Notes: generated by a model from the letters alone, not told the origin. Shown: positions 16,569-25,783, counted from the stretch's first letter. The stretch is DNA of 52,204 nucleotides from Coriobacteriales bacterium (GCA_031282405.1 JAITDU010000015.1:1-52204); one strand, 5' to 3'. Made by a program: numbers and translations.

Positions 16569-18524
16569 ATGTCCTTATCACTCTATAACAAGTATCGACC
16601 TCAGACTTTTGTAGATGTCGTTGGCCAGGAGCACGTAGAAAAGACCTTGGCTAATGCCGTTGCCACTGCGTCGATTTTCCCCGCTTATCTTTTTTGTGGC
16701 CCACGCGGCACCGGCAAGACCACTACAGCCCGTATCCTGGCCAAGGCCCTGCTCTGTGTGCACGCGCCTACACCCACTCCGGACGGCACGTGCGAGCAAT
16801 GCCGCGAGATCTCTGAGGGGGTCCATCCAGACGTGTACGAGCTAGACGCAGCCTCGCGGACCGGCGTGGATAATGTCCGCGAAGAAATCATCGGACGTGT
16901 GCATTTTGCGCCCACCCACGGAGCGTACAAGATCTACATCATCGACGAGGTACACATGCTGTCTACGGCGGCATTCAATGCTTTGCTCAAAACGCTCGAA
17001 GAACCACCCAAGCATGTGGTGTTTGTGCTGTGTACGACCGATGCCAATAAAGTTCCCAAGACAGTGCAATCGCGCTGCCAGCGTTTTGATTTCCACCGGC
17101 TGAGCGCTTCTGAGATTGCTGAACGCCTGCGCTACATCTGTCGGACGGAACAGTTCACCGCAGAGGATAGCGCTCTGGAATTAATTGCCCAGCGCTCGCA
17201 AGGCGGCATGCGCGATGCCATCAGCGCTCTTGAACAGATTGCAGTCTACGGGGGCGGCGAGGTAAGCTATCGGGCAGCAGAAAGCCTTTTAGGAGAGATA
17301 AACGCCGGACAGTTATTCTCGCTGTGCAATCTGATTGCTGCTAACAACGCACCGGATTGTTTTGAATGGGTGGCCGGTTTTGTCCAGGGCGGCTCGGATA
17401 TTGCTATTTTAGTTAACGATTTAGCGGCTCACGTTCGCAATCTCTACGTGATGGCAGTCTCTGGTGCCTTAGATGAGCCAGAGCTACCCGGTGAGGACAA
17501 CGCGAACAGCAACTCTGACCGACTCCTGGCCCAGGCGCTGGACATTGAGCCCGATGCGTTCAATCGCTTCAAACAACAGGCCCGGGCCTTTGGCTCGGTC
17601 GATCGACTGGCGTATGTGCTGACGCTTCTGGGTGATTTGGCAACAGGGCTCAAAGACGCGGCTAACGCTCGCCTGGCTCTGGAAATCGCCCTGACAAAAA
17701 TGCTACGGCCCAACAGCAGCCTCACGCTTGAAGCTCTGGCCGTGCGCTTGGAACGATTAGAACGCGAGCTTGTTGCCAATGCGTCTTCGTTGGTATTCGA
17801 TACGGGGGTGGACACGATACATCCAACGAGCAGAACAAACGGTGTGAGCACCGCTGATGGTGCCGATAGCACAGACGCACCGAGCACAGACGTGCCGAGC
17901 ACAGACGTGCCGAGCACAGACGCAAACAGGACTACGGGGAGTCCTGCAAACTCGCAGCAAAGCAGAGATATTCTACGGCTGTGGGACCAGGTAATTGATT
18001 CTCTCAAAGCACAGCGCCCAGGTGTTGCAGCTAATCTTGGTGGTTCGATACCACATGTGGATACAACGGCGCAAACACTCACGGTTGAACTTCCCTCAAC
18101 AGCAAGCATGTCAAAAACCGCCCTGGAAAAGCCGAATACCCACGAGTTGATCACGAGTGTGGTACACGATATCTTCAAGGACACCGCAGAAATCAAGGTC
18201 GTCAATTTCAGTCTGGGTGACCAACCCGCAGCATCACCAGGAGCACCGAATATTGAGCCTGCGAGTGAACGGGTTTTCTCTCCTGAGTCTGCCGGCGGCC
18301 AGTCTTTTTCCGCCGAGCCTCCAAACGAACAATTTGTCTTTCCTGAGCCTGCTCTTGCCTCAGAGTCAAAACCGGCCTTAGAACCCACCGCTTCCTCTGA
18401 ACCCTCTGTGGAGGAGCCCGCCCTATTCCCAGAAACCGCCTCTATTCCAGAACCCAGCAAGGACGACCTGGAGGATATAATAAGTGCTAGTTTAAATAGC
18501 AAAATAAGATTTGAAGAAGCCTGA
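16569..18524 (+). CDS. dnaX: DNA polymerase III subunits gamma and tau
   Basis: Clamp-loader ATPase that loads the beta clamp and bridges polymerases at the fork. Residues 1-220 carry YNKYRPQTFVDVVGQEHV, the P-loop GPRGTGKTT (44-52), a Cys-rich zinc module after LLC, and IDEVHMLSTAAFNALLKTLEEPP split across Walker B and sensor 1. Residues 220-370 are the helical collar. Beyond 400 the chain is acidic and low complexity, with a PSTDVPSTD repeat encoded by a 15-base unit near 17880. No canonical AAAAAAG slip site is seen, so a separate gamma form is not predicted. An upstream in-frame ATG at 16542 would overlap the lipoprotein gene. Confidence 0.95.
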   Translation: MSLSLYNKYRPQTFVDVVGQEHVEKTLANAVATASIFPAYLFCGPRGTGKTTTARILAKALLCVHAPTPTPDGTCEQCREISEGVHPDVYELDAASRTGVDNVREEIIGRVHFAPTHGAYKIYIIDEVHMLSTAAFNALLKTLEEPPKHVVFVLCTTDANKVPKTVQSRCQRFDFHRLSASEIAERLRYICRTEQFTAEDSALELIAQRSQGGMRDAISALEQIAVYGGGEVSYRAAESLLGEINAGQLFSLCNLIAANNAPDCFEWVAGFVQGGSDIAILVNDLAAHVRNLYVMAVSGALDEPELPGEDNANSNSDRLLAQALDIEPDAFNRFKQQARAFGSVDRLAYVLTLLGDLATGLKDAANARLALEIALTKMLRPNSSLTLEALAVRLERLERELVANASSLVFDTGVDTIHPTSRTNGVSTADGADSTDAPSTDVPSTDVPSTDANRTTGSPANSQQSRDILRLWDQVIDSLKAQRPGVAANLGGSIPHVDTTAQTLTVELPSTASMSKTALEKPNTHELITSVVHDIFKDTAEIKVVNFSLGDQPAASPGAPNIEPASERVFSPESAGGQSFSAEPPNEQFVFPEPALASESKPALEPTASSEPSVEEPALFPETASIPEPSKDDLEDIISASLNSKIRFEEA

Positions 18525-18592
18525 AAGAGCGTTTAGAAAAGCCTGGACGCGCCAGCGTAGCAGGCAGTTAAGAAACTGGAGGACACTATACG

Positions 18593-18907
18593 ATGGCAAA
18601 GATGAATATGCAAAAGATGCTTAAGCAGGCACGGCAGATGCAAGAGGAAATGGCCAAGGCCCAGGAGGAGGTTGCGTTACTGGAGGCCGAGGCCTCGGCC
18701 GGCGGCGGCGTGGTCAAGGTCGTGGCGGCCGGCAATGGCAGTATAAAACGTGTCAGCATCAGGCCAGATGTCGTTGATCCCGATGATACAGAGATGCTTG
18801 AGGATCTGATTGTAGCTGCCACAAACGAAGCCTTGCAGCAGGTAAACGAGCTGTCTCAGGCGCGAATGGACGCTGTAACCGGCGGTTTTGACCTGCCGGG
18901 CTTCTAG
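18593..18907 (+). CDS. ybaB: YbaB/EbfC nucleoid-associated protein
   Basis: A 104-residue DNA-binding protein with the family pattern: an N-terminal Met/Gln/Lys-rich helix (KMNMQKMLKQARQMQEEMAK), then GGGVVKVVAAGNGSIKRVSI and a C-terminal helix. It lies between dnaX and recR, the classic dnaX-ybaB-recR order. GGAGG sits ten bases before the ATG. Dimers bind DNA in the cytoplasm; the exact role is still debated. Confidence 0.95.
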   Translation: MAKMNMQKMLKQARQMQEEMAKAQEEVALLEAEASAGGGVVKVVAAGNGSIKRVSIRPDVVDPDDTEMLEDLIVAATNEALQQVNELSQARMDAVTGGFDLPGF

Positions 18908-19020
18908 GGCTGTCCTCACGTTGCCAAAAGGCCAAGAAGGCTGTCGGAGGACTACTCTGAGGGCTATCGCAGGATTATCAGAGCCACAGAAGACTATCGC
19001 AGGATTTTAAAGGAGGACGA

Positions 19021-19626
19021 ATGTCCCAGTCGGTTTCGATACAGAGACTGTTAGATGAGTTGGAGCGGCTGCCGGGCATCGGCCCCAAAAGCGCCCAGCG
19101 CATATCCTATTGGCTGCTCAATAACGAGCTTGCCGACGCGCAGCGTCTGGCACATGCCATTGTCGAAGTCAAGCAGTCTGTGCATTTTTGCGCCCGTTGC
19201 TTCAATTATGCAGAGGACACGCTTTGCCCCATCTGCACCAAAGCCGAGACGGGCCAGCGCGACAGCGGGCTTATCTGCGTTGTCTCCGAACCGCGTGACA
19301 TCACGGCCATTGAGCGCACCAACGAGTTCAATGGGGTCTATCACGTGCTGGGTGGTGTCATTTCGCCTCTTGATGGCGTTGGCCCCGACCAGTTGCGCAT
19401 CCGCGAACTTTTAGAGCGTCTGAGCAACGCCAACGTGTACGAGGTGCTGTTGGCGACGAACCCCAACGTCGAAGGCGAAACCACAGCCGTCTACCTGGCC
19501 CGCCTGATCAAGACCCTGGGGATAAAGACGACACGTCTGGCCAGCGGCCTGCCCGTGGGCGGCGACTTGGAATTTGCCGACGAGATCACCTTGGGCAGGG
19601 CCATCGAGTCGCGCCGTGAGATGTAG
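19021..19626 (+). CDS. recR: Recombination mediator protein RecR
   Basis: Works with RecF/RecO to load RecA at gaps. The 201 residues hold a helix-hairpin-helix start (LPGIGPKSAQRI), a four-Cys zinc finger (CARCFNYAEDTLCPIC), a Toprim domain from ICVVSEPRDI to about 175 with LGGVISPLDGVGPD, and a Walker-B-like end with ASGLPVGGDLEFADEITL. AAAGGAGG lies five bases before the ATG. The 113-base gap before it holds a direct repeat of CTATCGCAGGATT (about 18965 and 18994). Confidence 0.96.
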   Translation: MSQSVSIQRLLDELERLPGIGPKSAQRISYWLLNNELADAQRLAHAIVEVKQSVHFCARCFNYAEDTLCPICTKAETGQRDSGLICVVSEPRDITAIERTNEFNGVYHVLGGVISPLDGVGPDQLRIRELLERLSNANVYEVLLATNPNVEGETTAVYLARLIKTLGIKTTRLASGLPVGGDLEFADEITLGRAIESRREM

Positions 19627-19631
19627 TGGCG

Positions 19632-20921
19632 CTAGCGTGTGTGCGCCGGTTTTTCTCCCCAATAAAAACTCATAAAGGGCCGTTGCGAATGACGCAGGGT
19701 GTGGTCGGGGTCCTTGGGGCTTAAGGCAGCGTCCAGACCGCTGAGGGCTATCTCCATAGCGGCGTTAGGGCGACGCAGATAATCCTCGGTGGCCACAAGA
19801 GCGTCCAGCGTACTGCCAAAGGGGCGGGAGAGATACTCCGCTGTCTGCGCCAACTCGCGTGCTGTTTGCACATGCAAGGCGGCGCCGAGTGAAGTGAGTA
19901 GTCGGGCGTTGGCCTTTTCCTGACCATAGGCCCGGCCCACAAGTAACATGGGGGTCTCGGCACAGATGCACTCGGTCACAGTCAGGCCGCCGGGCTTGCA
20001 TATCGCAAAGTCGCTGGCTACCATCAGCCGAGCAACATCTTCCGTATAGCCGATGACCATGGCGTTGGTCATGCCCAACTCGGCAAAGCGGGCATGCAGA
20101 GTATTGGCGTACTCGCTGTCGCGACCGGCCATGAACACCAGATGGAGGCCGTCCAGGTTCTTGAGCAGCGGCAGCGCCTTGTCCAAAATGGCCCTGAAGC
20201 GCACATAGGGTCTGGGTAGCGCGGCGCCGGCCAGCACAAGGGCAATCCGCTTGTTATCGGGGATGTTCCAGACCTGCCGTATGGTCGCACGGTCATAGTC
20301 GAGAGTAAAGTCGCGTCGGGCCGGTATGCCCGTGAGCAGGATGCGCTCCTCTTCGACCTTGCGAGCACGGAGGGTCTCGGCCATGGACTCGGTAGCCACA
20401 CAAAAGATGTCGGTGTAGCGATGCGGCCACATGCCCTCGACCTCATAATCCGTAGGCACACAGATAATCGAGAAGTCCTGGTGGGTTATCATCCGCGCGC
20501 CTACGGCTACATTCGCAGCAACGATGTGCGTACAGATTACCGCCACCGGACGGTTCGCACGCACCCACTGGGTAAACGCCGGGAACATCAGGTGCGACCA
20601 AATCGTACCCCCACCCCAGATGAGTCGGCCCGTGAGCCAGTAACGCCAGGTTATGTCGTAAATCGGACGGGTGGGCCCTACAAACATCGACGCAGTCTTG
20701 TCGCCATCAAAGCGTATACGGCCAAAATCCAGCACATCGAACAGTTCTACCGCCACGTCGGCCTTAAAATGCGGAAAACGCTCCTGGCAGGCCTCGCTCA
20801 AGTGCTCAACAGCGGCAGCCACCGCCTCTGCGGCCATTTTGTGACCGCTGCCCACGCTGGCGTGCATCACGACGATTTTCTGCGTTGGGCTGTGTATCAG
20901 CCCCGGCTTGTCTGGCTCCAT
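19632..20921 (-). CDS. GT28/MGDG-synthase-like lipid glycosyltransferase
   Basis: A glycosyltransferase related to monogalactosyl-diacylglycerol synthase, Bacillus UgtP and MurG, which add sugars to diacylglycerol or lipid precursors at the membrane face. The N-domain starts KIVVMHASVGSGHKMAAEAV, with the glycine loop typical of this clade. The C-domain has MVIGYTEDVARLMVASDFAI and KPGGLTVTECICAETPML, the nucleotide-sugar site. I chose the ATG at 20921 because it puts the glycine loop at the usual distance and because TATGAT ends six bases before it (leaderless style). In-frame starts at 20939 (ATG) and 21005 (GTG) are possible. The sugar and acceptor are not determined. Confidence 0.85.
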   Translation of the reverse strand: MEPDKPGLIHSPTQKIVVMHASVGSGHKMAAEAVAAAVEHLSEACQERFPHFKADVAVELFDVLDFGRIRFDGDKTASMFVGPTRPIYDITWRYWLTGRLIWGGGTIWSHLMFPAFTQWVRANRPVAVICTHIVAANVAVGARMITHQDFSIICVPTDYEVEGMWPHRYTDIFCVATESMAETLRARKVEEERILLTGIPARRDFTLDYDRATIRQVWNIPDNKRIALVLAGAALPRPYVRFRAILDKALPLLKNLDGLHLVFMAGRDSEYANTLHARFAELGMTNAMVIGYTEDVARLMVASDFAICKPGGLTVTECICAETPMLLVGRAYGQEKANARLLTSLGAALHVQTARELAQTAEYLSRPFGSTLDALVATEDYLRRPNAAMEIALSGLDAALSPKDPDHTLRHSQRPFMSFYWGEKPAHTR

Positions 20922-21191
20922 GCTGCTATCATACCTCATGCTGCAAAAATCATCGCAGGAGAGCAGTCTGTCCGGACTGTCTTGTGCGATCGAGTCATCA
21001 CGCACGGCCGCGCGCGCAATACGCGTCTCAGTGCTGCCGTTATGCGCGATGTGCAGACCCAGAGTATCCAGAGTATCACGCAGGACACATCCTCGGGGCC
21101 TGGAAGCGAGTAGCCAGACTCTATTGAACTATCGTGTAGGGCCACAGCTACAAAAGAAAGGGCCGCCGGCCCTCACAACTAAGGAGAACAC

Positions 21192-22367
21192 ATGGCGTTA
21201 TCAATAGGAATTGTAGGGCTGCCCAACGTAGGCAAGTCCACATTGTTCACCGCCCTGACCAAACAGGGTGGCCTGGCCGCAAACTACCCGTTTGCCACAA
21301 TCGAGCCCAACGTGGGCATCGTGCCGGTACCGGACGCGCGGCTGGACGCGCTGGCCAAAATCGTCAAACCCCAGCGTATCGTGCCAGCCACTGTGGAGTT
21401 TGTGGATATTGCCGGTCTGGTCAAAGGAGCAAACGCGGGAGAAGGACTGGGCAACCAGTTTCTGGCCAACATCCGCGAGACGGATGCCATTGTCGAGGTA
21501 GTGCGTTATTTCCACGACGGCGACGTTACCCACGTCGAGGGCGATGTTGACCCTAAGCGCGACATAGAGACCATCAGCACAGAACTGATATTGGCCGACT
21601 TAGGTACCTTGGAGCGAGCGCTGCCCCGCCTGGAAAAAGAGGCACGCCGCGATAAGGCGGCAGTGACTACCCTGGAGGTGGCCAAGCGCTTGCAGAGCTG
21701 GCTCAACGAGGGGAAACGCGCCGCCAAGTTTGCCTTTGGTGATGCTGAGGAGCGCGCGCTTATCCGCGATTTACACCTGCTGACGATCAAGCCCATCTTA
21801 TACGTTGCCAATGTCGAAGAAAATGACCTGGCCCGCCTGTGTCCTTCCACATCCACCCCGGCCGACGGACAGACGTCGTCCTTTGCCGGTGCGCTCTCTT
21901 CTGCCGATAACAGCGACTCTCTTGCTGCCCTGTTACTCGCCCCCATCGATGGACAGGAACCCTTGGTGATAAGTGCCAAGATTGAGGCAGACATAGCTGA
22001 GTTGGCGACAAACAATCCCGCTGAGGCGGCCGAATTCCAAAAAAGCCTGGGTCTGAGCGAAAGTGGCCTGTCACGGCTCGCGCAAGCGGCCTACAAACTT
22101 TTGGGCCTTCAGTCGTTTTTTACTGCCGGGCCACTGGAGGTACGCGCCTGGACTATTCCTGTCGGGACCAAAACCCCCCAGGCTGCCGGCGTTATCCACA
22201 GCGACTTCGAGCACGGTTTTATCAAAGCGGAAACTGCTAGTTTTTCTAGCTATATTGAATATGGTGGGGAGGTCGGCCTGCGCGCCGCCGGTAAACTCCG
22301 ACAGGAAGGTAAGGACTACATCGTCAGCGACGGAGATGTCATGCACTTTAAGTTCTCGCCACGTTAA
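21192..22367 (+). CDS. ychF: Ribosome-binding ATPase YchF/EngD
   Basis: Obg-family P-loop protein that prefers ATP and associates with ribosomes. The G1 motif is GLPNVGKST (9-17), followed by [18 protein letters not shown] and [19 protein letters not shown]-terminal TGS domain includes [20 protein letters not shown] Ser/Ala/Asp-rich insertion of about 30 residues (near 220-250) lies in the region before [12 protein letters not shown]; most YchF proteins are about 365 residues, this one 391. AAGGAG precedes the ATG. A GGGCCGCCGGCCC palindrome lies in the leader at about 21162. Confidence 0.95.
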   Translation: MALSIGIVGLPNVGKSTLFTALTKQGGLAANYPFATIEPNVGIVPVPDARLDALAKIVKPQRIVPATVEFVDIAGLVKGANAGEGLGNQFLANIRETDAIVEVVRYFHDGDVTHVEGDVDPKRDIETISTELILADLGTLERALPRLEKEARRDKAAVTTLEVAKRLQSWLNEGKRAAKFAFGDAEERALIRDLHLLTIKPILYVANVEENDLARLCPSTSTPADGQTSSFAGALSSADNSDSLAALLLAPIDGQEPLVISAKIEADIAELATNNPAEAAEFQKSLGLSESGLSRLAQAAYKLLGLQSFFTAGPLEVRAWTIPVGTKTPQAAGVIHSDFEHGFIKAETASFSSYIEYGGEVGLRAAGKLRQEGKDYIVSDGDVMHFKFSPR

Positions 22368-22389
22368 GACCCGCACAAAGCACTACTAC

Positions 22390-23337
22390 CTATCTGTGCC
22401 TGCGAAACTTGGTCTCGACGGCATCAACCACTGCCAGTATCTGCTTATTGAAGATAATACCCAAAAGCCCCAAACCACCAGCTATCACCCCTACAATTAT
22501 CGCGCCAAGGTAGTCGCCTTGCACAGTTGCGTTGCCAATGTAGGCCGAGGCAAAAATCCCCGGTATTCTCCCCAACGTTGAAAAGATGAAGAAATTTATG
22601 GGTCGGACAGCCGTAAGGGGCACCAGATAGGTGAACACGTCCTTAGGCAGCCCGGGAATCAAAAACAGCACAAATATGATGGTGTCCAGACTTTTGGTTT
22701 CGCGCAGGAATCTCAAGCGTTTGGCTTGTTTTGAACCAATCATGGAGCTGACGAACGGCGCGCCCAGTTTTCTGACCACATAAAACACGAATATTGACGA
22801 GATGAGGGCACCCAGAGCGGTTACCAGCGTACCCCAAAACGGGCCGTAGATGGCGCCGATGGCCAATTGGGTAACCTCGCCGGGGATAAAGGCCACGACT
22901 ATCTGTACAAATTGCAGACCCAGGCACACAAGGATACCGCCGGCGCCGGCATCTTGGATCATCGTGATGATGCGCATTCGGCCTTCGTCCGACGTCAGGT
23001 GGCCGAAGTAGGGAAACAGTACTATTCCGACAATAAGTACCAAAACCAAGAACAGTAACAGGCCAGCGAATTTTATCTTGTCGGCGCTGGAAACCTTACG
23101 CGGCTTACTGTCAGGGCTTGATGTTGTGCTGGATTGCTCGTTGGGATCCGCGTCGGGCCGTTCGTCTGAATTCGCAATTGATTGTTCGTCCGAACTTTTA
23201 TTTAGTTTTATATTAGCTTGTATATTTGTATTTTTATTAGTTAATTTGCAAGATTCGTCAGGAAATTTACCCTCCGGTGCATCGGAACTCTTGTGCTTTT
23301 GTGCGTACTGTTGTTGTTCATGTGGATCGTTGTTCAC
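22390..23337 (-). CDS. TVP38/TMEM64 (VTT domain) membrane protein
   Basis: A polytopic membrane protein of the DedA/TVP38 superfamily, likely involved in lipid flipping or membrane homeostasis. Residues 1-85 are a hydrophilic Asn/Ser/Lys/Glu-rich cytoplasmic tail, then a membrane helix (about 90-112). The VTT domain follows, with FIPGEVTQLAIGAIYGPFWG and a re-entrant FLIPGLPKDVFTYLVPL, and then two more helices. The tail-coding DNA (about 23180-23270) is strikingly AT-rich against its surroundings. The start overlaps the purN stop by four bases, so they are translationally coupled. Confidence 0.87.
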   Translation of the reverse strand: MNNDPHEQQQYAQKHKSSDAPEGKFPDESCKLTNKNTNIQANIKLNKSSDEQSIANSDERPDADPNEQSSTTSSPDSKPRKVSSADKIKFAGLLLFLVLVLIVGIVLFPYFGHLTSDEGRMRIITMIQDAGAGGILVCLGLQFVQIVVAFIPGEVTQLAIGAIYGPFWGTLVTALGALISSIFVFYVVRKLGAPFVSSMIGSKQAKRLRFLRETKSLDTIIFVLFLIPGLPKDVFTYLVPLTAVRPINFFIFSTLGRIPGIFASAYIGNATVQGDYLGAIIVGVIAGGLGLLGIIFNKQILAVVDAVETKFRRHR

Positions 23338-23954
23338 TCTATGTGTACCTTTCCCCTGTTATCAACGGATACTCGTCCTTCGGCCAAAAGCTGCAGAACC
23401 TCGGGATAAAGTTCGTGCTCAATGGCATGGATACGCTCCTCCAAGCTTTCTAACGTATCGTCTGCAGCAACGGCAAGGGCTCTTTGGGCGATTATCGGCC
23501 CCCTGTCATAGGCGTCATTGGCAAAATGCACCGTCACACCGGTTATCTTAACTCCGTATTCAAAGGCATCGGCAATACCGTGGGCGCCTATAAAAGCGGG
23601 CAACAGAGCAGGGTGGATATTCACGACTCGATTCGGAAAAGCTTCCAAAATCGGACGGCGCACCATGCGCATATATCCCGCCATGACTATGTAGTCAACG
23701 CCACTGTGATCCGCGCCAGCGTTTTGCATTTCGGTAGCAATCAGCAGATCGGCAGCCAGAGGCTCGTTGTAAACGGCCTTACTCAGGGCGATTGTTGGAA
23801 TGCTGACATCCTTAGCACGTTTAATCCCATAGGCGTCTGGTTTGCTGGAGATAACCAACTCTATACTGGCATCCAGGCTACCTCTGGCTATGGCATCGAT
23901 GATGGCCTGCAGGTTGGTCCCGCTTCCGGATATCAGCACTCCCAGTTTTATCAT
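23334..23954 (-). CDS. purN: Phosphoribosylglycinamide formyltransferase
   Basis: Third step of purine synthesis: formylation of GAR using 10-formyltetrahydrofolate. The 206 residues show the N-terminal LGVLISGSGTNLQAII phosphate loop and the folate-site motif YIVMAGYMRMV. The catalytic Asn-His pair is in VVNIHPALLPAFIGAHG and the catalytic Asp in NDAYDRGPIIAQ. It precedes the TVP38 gene with a four-base overlap and lies downstream of purM, with a 250-base gap between them. Confidence 0.95.
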   Translation of the reverse strand: MIKLGVLISGSGTNLQAIIDAIARGSLDASIELVISSKPDAYGIKRAKDVSIPTIALSKAVYNEPLAADLLIATEMQNAGADHSGVDYIVMAGYMRMVRRPILEAFPNRVVNIHPALLPAFIGAHGIADAFEYGVKITGVTVHFANDAYDRGPIIAQRALAVAADDTLESLEERIHAIEHELYPEVLQLLAEGRVSVDNRGKVHIE

Positions 23955-24206
23955 GTTACTCTCCTGATTCGATTCCGCAAGCCCTTGATGTAGCTTGCAA
24001 CTAACTGGTCAGAAAACATTGGACAGATGTTACGCTTATGTTGATGTCGCTGACCGCTCACCCAATTACCGGGCAAGTGGACGACCTCGCTGCCAACCGT
24101 CAGGGAGCAGACTGAGTGAGCAGACGGGGGACGGTTCTGTGTCTACTGAGCCAATCTGACTTTTCAGAATCGGCCGTCAGTCAGTCTGATGCTTTGTCAC
24201 CGATTG

Positions 24207-25346
24207 TCAACCAGTCTGATGCCTGTCCAGATAAACGACGGTACCGTCCGCCTGCTTATCGGCAGCCTTGACAATTCGGCCTATCTCAAAGACACCACCA
24301 TGGCGATCGCGTGTCTGAGCGCCCGGCAGTCTAAAGTGCTTGATTACATCGGCTAAGGCTTCAGCGGGCACAATCAGCGCCATGCCGATACCCATGTTAA
24401 ATGTGGTCAGTAGTTCATCAATAGCCAGGTTGGTCGCAAAGGCCACCTGTTGGATGACAGGGGGGATCACCCACGAACCCAGCCGAATCTGAGCGTCAAG
24501 GCCAGCAGGCAGCACACGATCCAGGTTATGAGTGATGCCTCCACCCGTGATATGAGCCGCTGCATGAATGGGCAAACCGGCTGCCAACGCTGCCTCTAAC
24601 GGCTTTGCATATATCGCTGTAGGCTCTAGCAAAGCATCCAGCAAAGGCTTATCATTAGCCATTTTTTTGGTGAGAAGTTCCGCATCATCGAGCTCGTCGG
24701 TGAGTGCCTTGCGTACCAATGAGTAGCCGTTGGAGTGCAGGCCGGTCGACGCGAGACCGATGATAACGTCGTCCTCTTGAACCAGGTGTGATCCAAGCAT
24801 CTTCGGTCGATCCACGACGCCCACACAAAAACCGCTGAGATCCAAGGCATCGGCTGCCATCACGCCGGGGTGCTCTGCCATCTCACCGCCGATCAGCGCG
24901 CATCCGGCTTGCTCGCAGCCTTTCGCTATACCTCCAACAACCGTTGCTACCCTGGCTGGTTCTAAGATACCTAGAGCCACATAATCCAAAAAGAACAGCG
25001 GACGAGCACCGCTGCATATGATGTCGTTGACACACATCGCCACAAGGTCGATGCCTACCGTATCTAAACGACCAACGCGTCGGGCCAGTTCCAGCTTGGT
25101 GCCTACACCGTCAGTGCCACTGACCAGTACAGGGTCTTGCATATGCTGCAAACTAGCAGCACTGAAAAGCCCGCCAAAACCACCCAAGTCGCCGATTACG
25201 TCAGAAGTGTAGGTACGATAGACAGCCGCCTTGATGGCCGCAACGGCCGCGGCGCCGGCATCGATATCCACGCCGGAATCTTTATACGATATACTCTGCG
25301 ACTGTGTGGCCTGGCCGGTGCTGGTATTGGGGTCATCGTTAGGCAT
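24207..25346 (-). CDS. purM: Phosphoribosylformylglycinamidine cyclo-ligase
   Basis: AIR synthetase, the fifth purine step, forming the imidazole ring with ATP. Recognised from DAGAAAVAAIKAAVYRTY, VSGTDGVGTKLELA, the ALIGGEMAEHPGV loop, the STGLHSNGYSLVR segment and HITGGGITHNLDRVLP. I place the start at the ATG at 25346. The longer frame to 25463 would add a hydrophobic N-terminus foreign to the family and would cross the probable promoter at 25426-25431. The final residues abut a 250-base gap with short AGTCTGATGC repeats and a CCAATCTGA/TCAGAATCGG imperfect hairpin. Confidence 0.94.
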   Translation of the reverse strand: MPNDDPNTSTGQATQSQSISYKDSGVDIDAGAAAVAAIKAAVYRTYTSDVIGDLGGFGGLFSAASLQHMQDPVLVSGTDGVGTKLELARRVGRLDTVGIDLVAMCVNDIICSGARPLFFLDYVALGILEPARVATVVGGIAKGCEQAGCALIGGEMAEHPGVMAADALDLSGFCVGVVDRPKMLGSHLVQEDDVIIGLASTGLHSNGYSLVRKALTDELDDAELLTKKMANDKPLLDALLEPTAIYAKPLEAALAAGLPIHAAAHITGGGITHNLDRVLPAGLDAQIRLGSWVIPPVIQQVAFATNLAIDELLTTFNMGIGMALIVPAEALADVIKHFRLPGAQTRDRHGGVFEIGRIVKAADKQADGTVVYLDRHQTG

Positions 25347-25425
25347 GCGCCATCCAATCGGTTGGTCGCTTACGCGAGCCTGAGTCGGACACTTTTCCAA
25401 AATTGCTTGAAAACAAAGCACCGCA

Positions 25426-25458
25426 AGTATACCAACTAGCGCCGAGTTGGTGTATACT
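25426..25458. promoter_or_regulatory. Palindromic divergent promoter for purM and tRNA-Ser
   Basis: An imperfect palindrome has AGTATACCAAC on the left and GTTGG-TG-TATACT on the right. Each end supplies a TATACT -10 box pointing outward: leftward to purM (ATG about 80 bases away), rightward to tRNA-Ser (5' end 47 bases away). The symmetry could also be an operator. No strong -35 boxes are seen. Confidence 0.4.
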
Positions 25459-25504
25459 CCCAAGGCGCACCATCAGGTGCATTGCCCTAACTACTGGCTC
25501 AAAA

Positions 25505-25594
25505 GGAGAGGTCGCCTAGTCCGGCCGAGGGCGCATGATTGGAAATCATGTATACCGCAAGGTATCGAGGGTTCGAATCCCTCCCTCTCCGCCA
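25505..25594 (+). tRNA. tRNA-Ser (anticodon GGA)
   Basis: A class II tRNA with acceptor GGAGAGG/CCTCTCC and anticodon stem CATGA/TCATG around TTGGAAA (anticodon GGA at 25541-25543). It has a long variable arm (TATACCGCAAGGTATC), a T-arm with GTTCGAATC, and an encoded CCA. Its last nine bases are the start of a 46-base direct repeat. Confidence 0.97.
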
Positions 25595-25631
25595 GTCGTT
25601 TGTTGCAGCTATACGGGGAGGATTCGAACCC
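25586..25631 (+). repeat. Direct repeat, left copy (attachment-site-like)
   Basis: This 46-base segment starts inside the tRNA-Ser 3' end (TCTCCGCCA) and ends GATTCGAACCC. An exact second copy lies at 28285-28330. The pair brackets 2.65 kb holding transposase and AbiE genes. Duplication of a tRNA 3' end is the usual mark of site-specific integration, but no integrase is present. Confidence 0.85.
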
Positions 25632-25638
25632 GCAAGGG

Positions 25639-25663
25639 GTCAACAGTCCAGCGGACTGTTGAC
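25639..25663 (+). repeat. Perfect 11-base-pair hairpin after tRNA-Ser
   Basis: GTCAACAGTCC and GGACTGTTGAC pair perfectly around the loop AGC. It follows the tRNA-downstream repeat (25612-25647). No T-run follows, so it may be an RNA-processing or recombination structure rather than a terminator. Confidence 0.7.
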
Positions 25664-25731
25664 GGCGAAGCGAGCATAGGCGAGCGTAAGCCTGCGGATT
25701 GCAAGGAGCTTTAGCGACGAAGCAATACGCG

Positions 25732-25766
25732 CGAATCCCTCTCTCCCTCTCTCCCTCTCTCCGCCA
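25732..25766 (+). repeat. Second tRNA-Ser 3'-end-like sequence
   Basis: CGAATCCCT, then a CTCTCTCC unit expanded three times, then GCCA. This mimics the end of tRNA-Ser (CGAATCCCTCCCTCTCCGCCA) 172 bases downstream of it. It looks like the far boundary of a mini-element that duplicated the tRNA end. Confidence 0.6.
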
Positions 25767-25771
25767 ACTCA

Positions 25772-25783
25772 TCAATACACTTT
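25772..25783 (+). repeat. Left terminal inverted repeat of the IS256-type element
   Basis: TCAATACACTTT is the exact reverse complement of AAAGTGTATTGA at 28257-28268. It also forms a local hairpin with 25790-25800. No matching target duplication is visible outside the pair. Confidence 0.6.

Noticed and set aside
17444-18502. 352-codon minus-strand frame opposite the end of dnaX
   Set aside because: Ser/Ala-rich shadow of the low-complexity DnaX tail; no domain and no ribosome site.
16569-18524. Programmed frameshift in dnaX to make gamma
   Set aside because: No A-rich slip site with a following stop was found; only an ACAAAAATG stretch that does not fit the rule.
20421-21113. 230-codon plus-strand frame opposite the glycosyltransferase
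   Set aside because: Shadow frame with Arg/His-rich composition; the minus strand has a clear GT28 protein.
25491-25775. 94-codon minus-strand frame with EREGFEPSIP over tRNA-Ser
   Set aside because: It is the antisense translation of the tRNA-Ser gene and the repeats after it; such frames are known artifacts.
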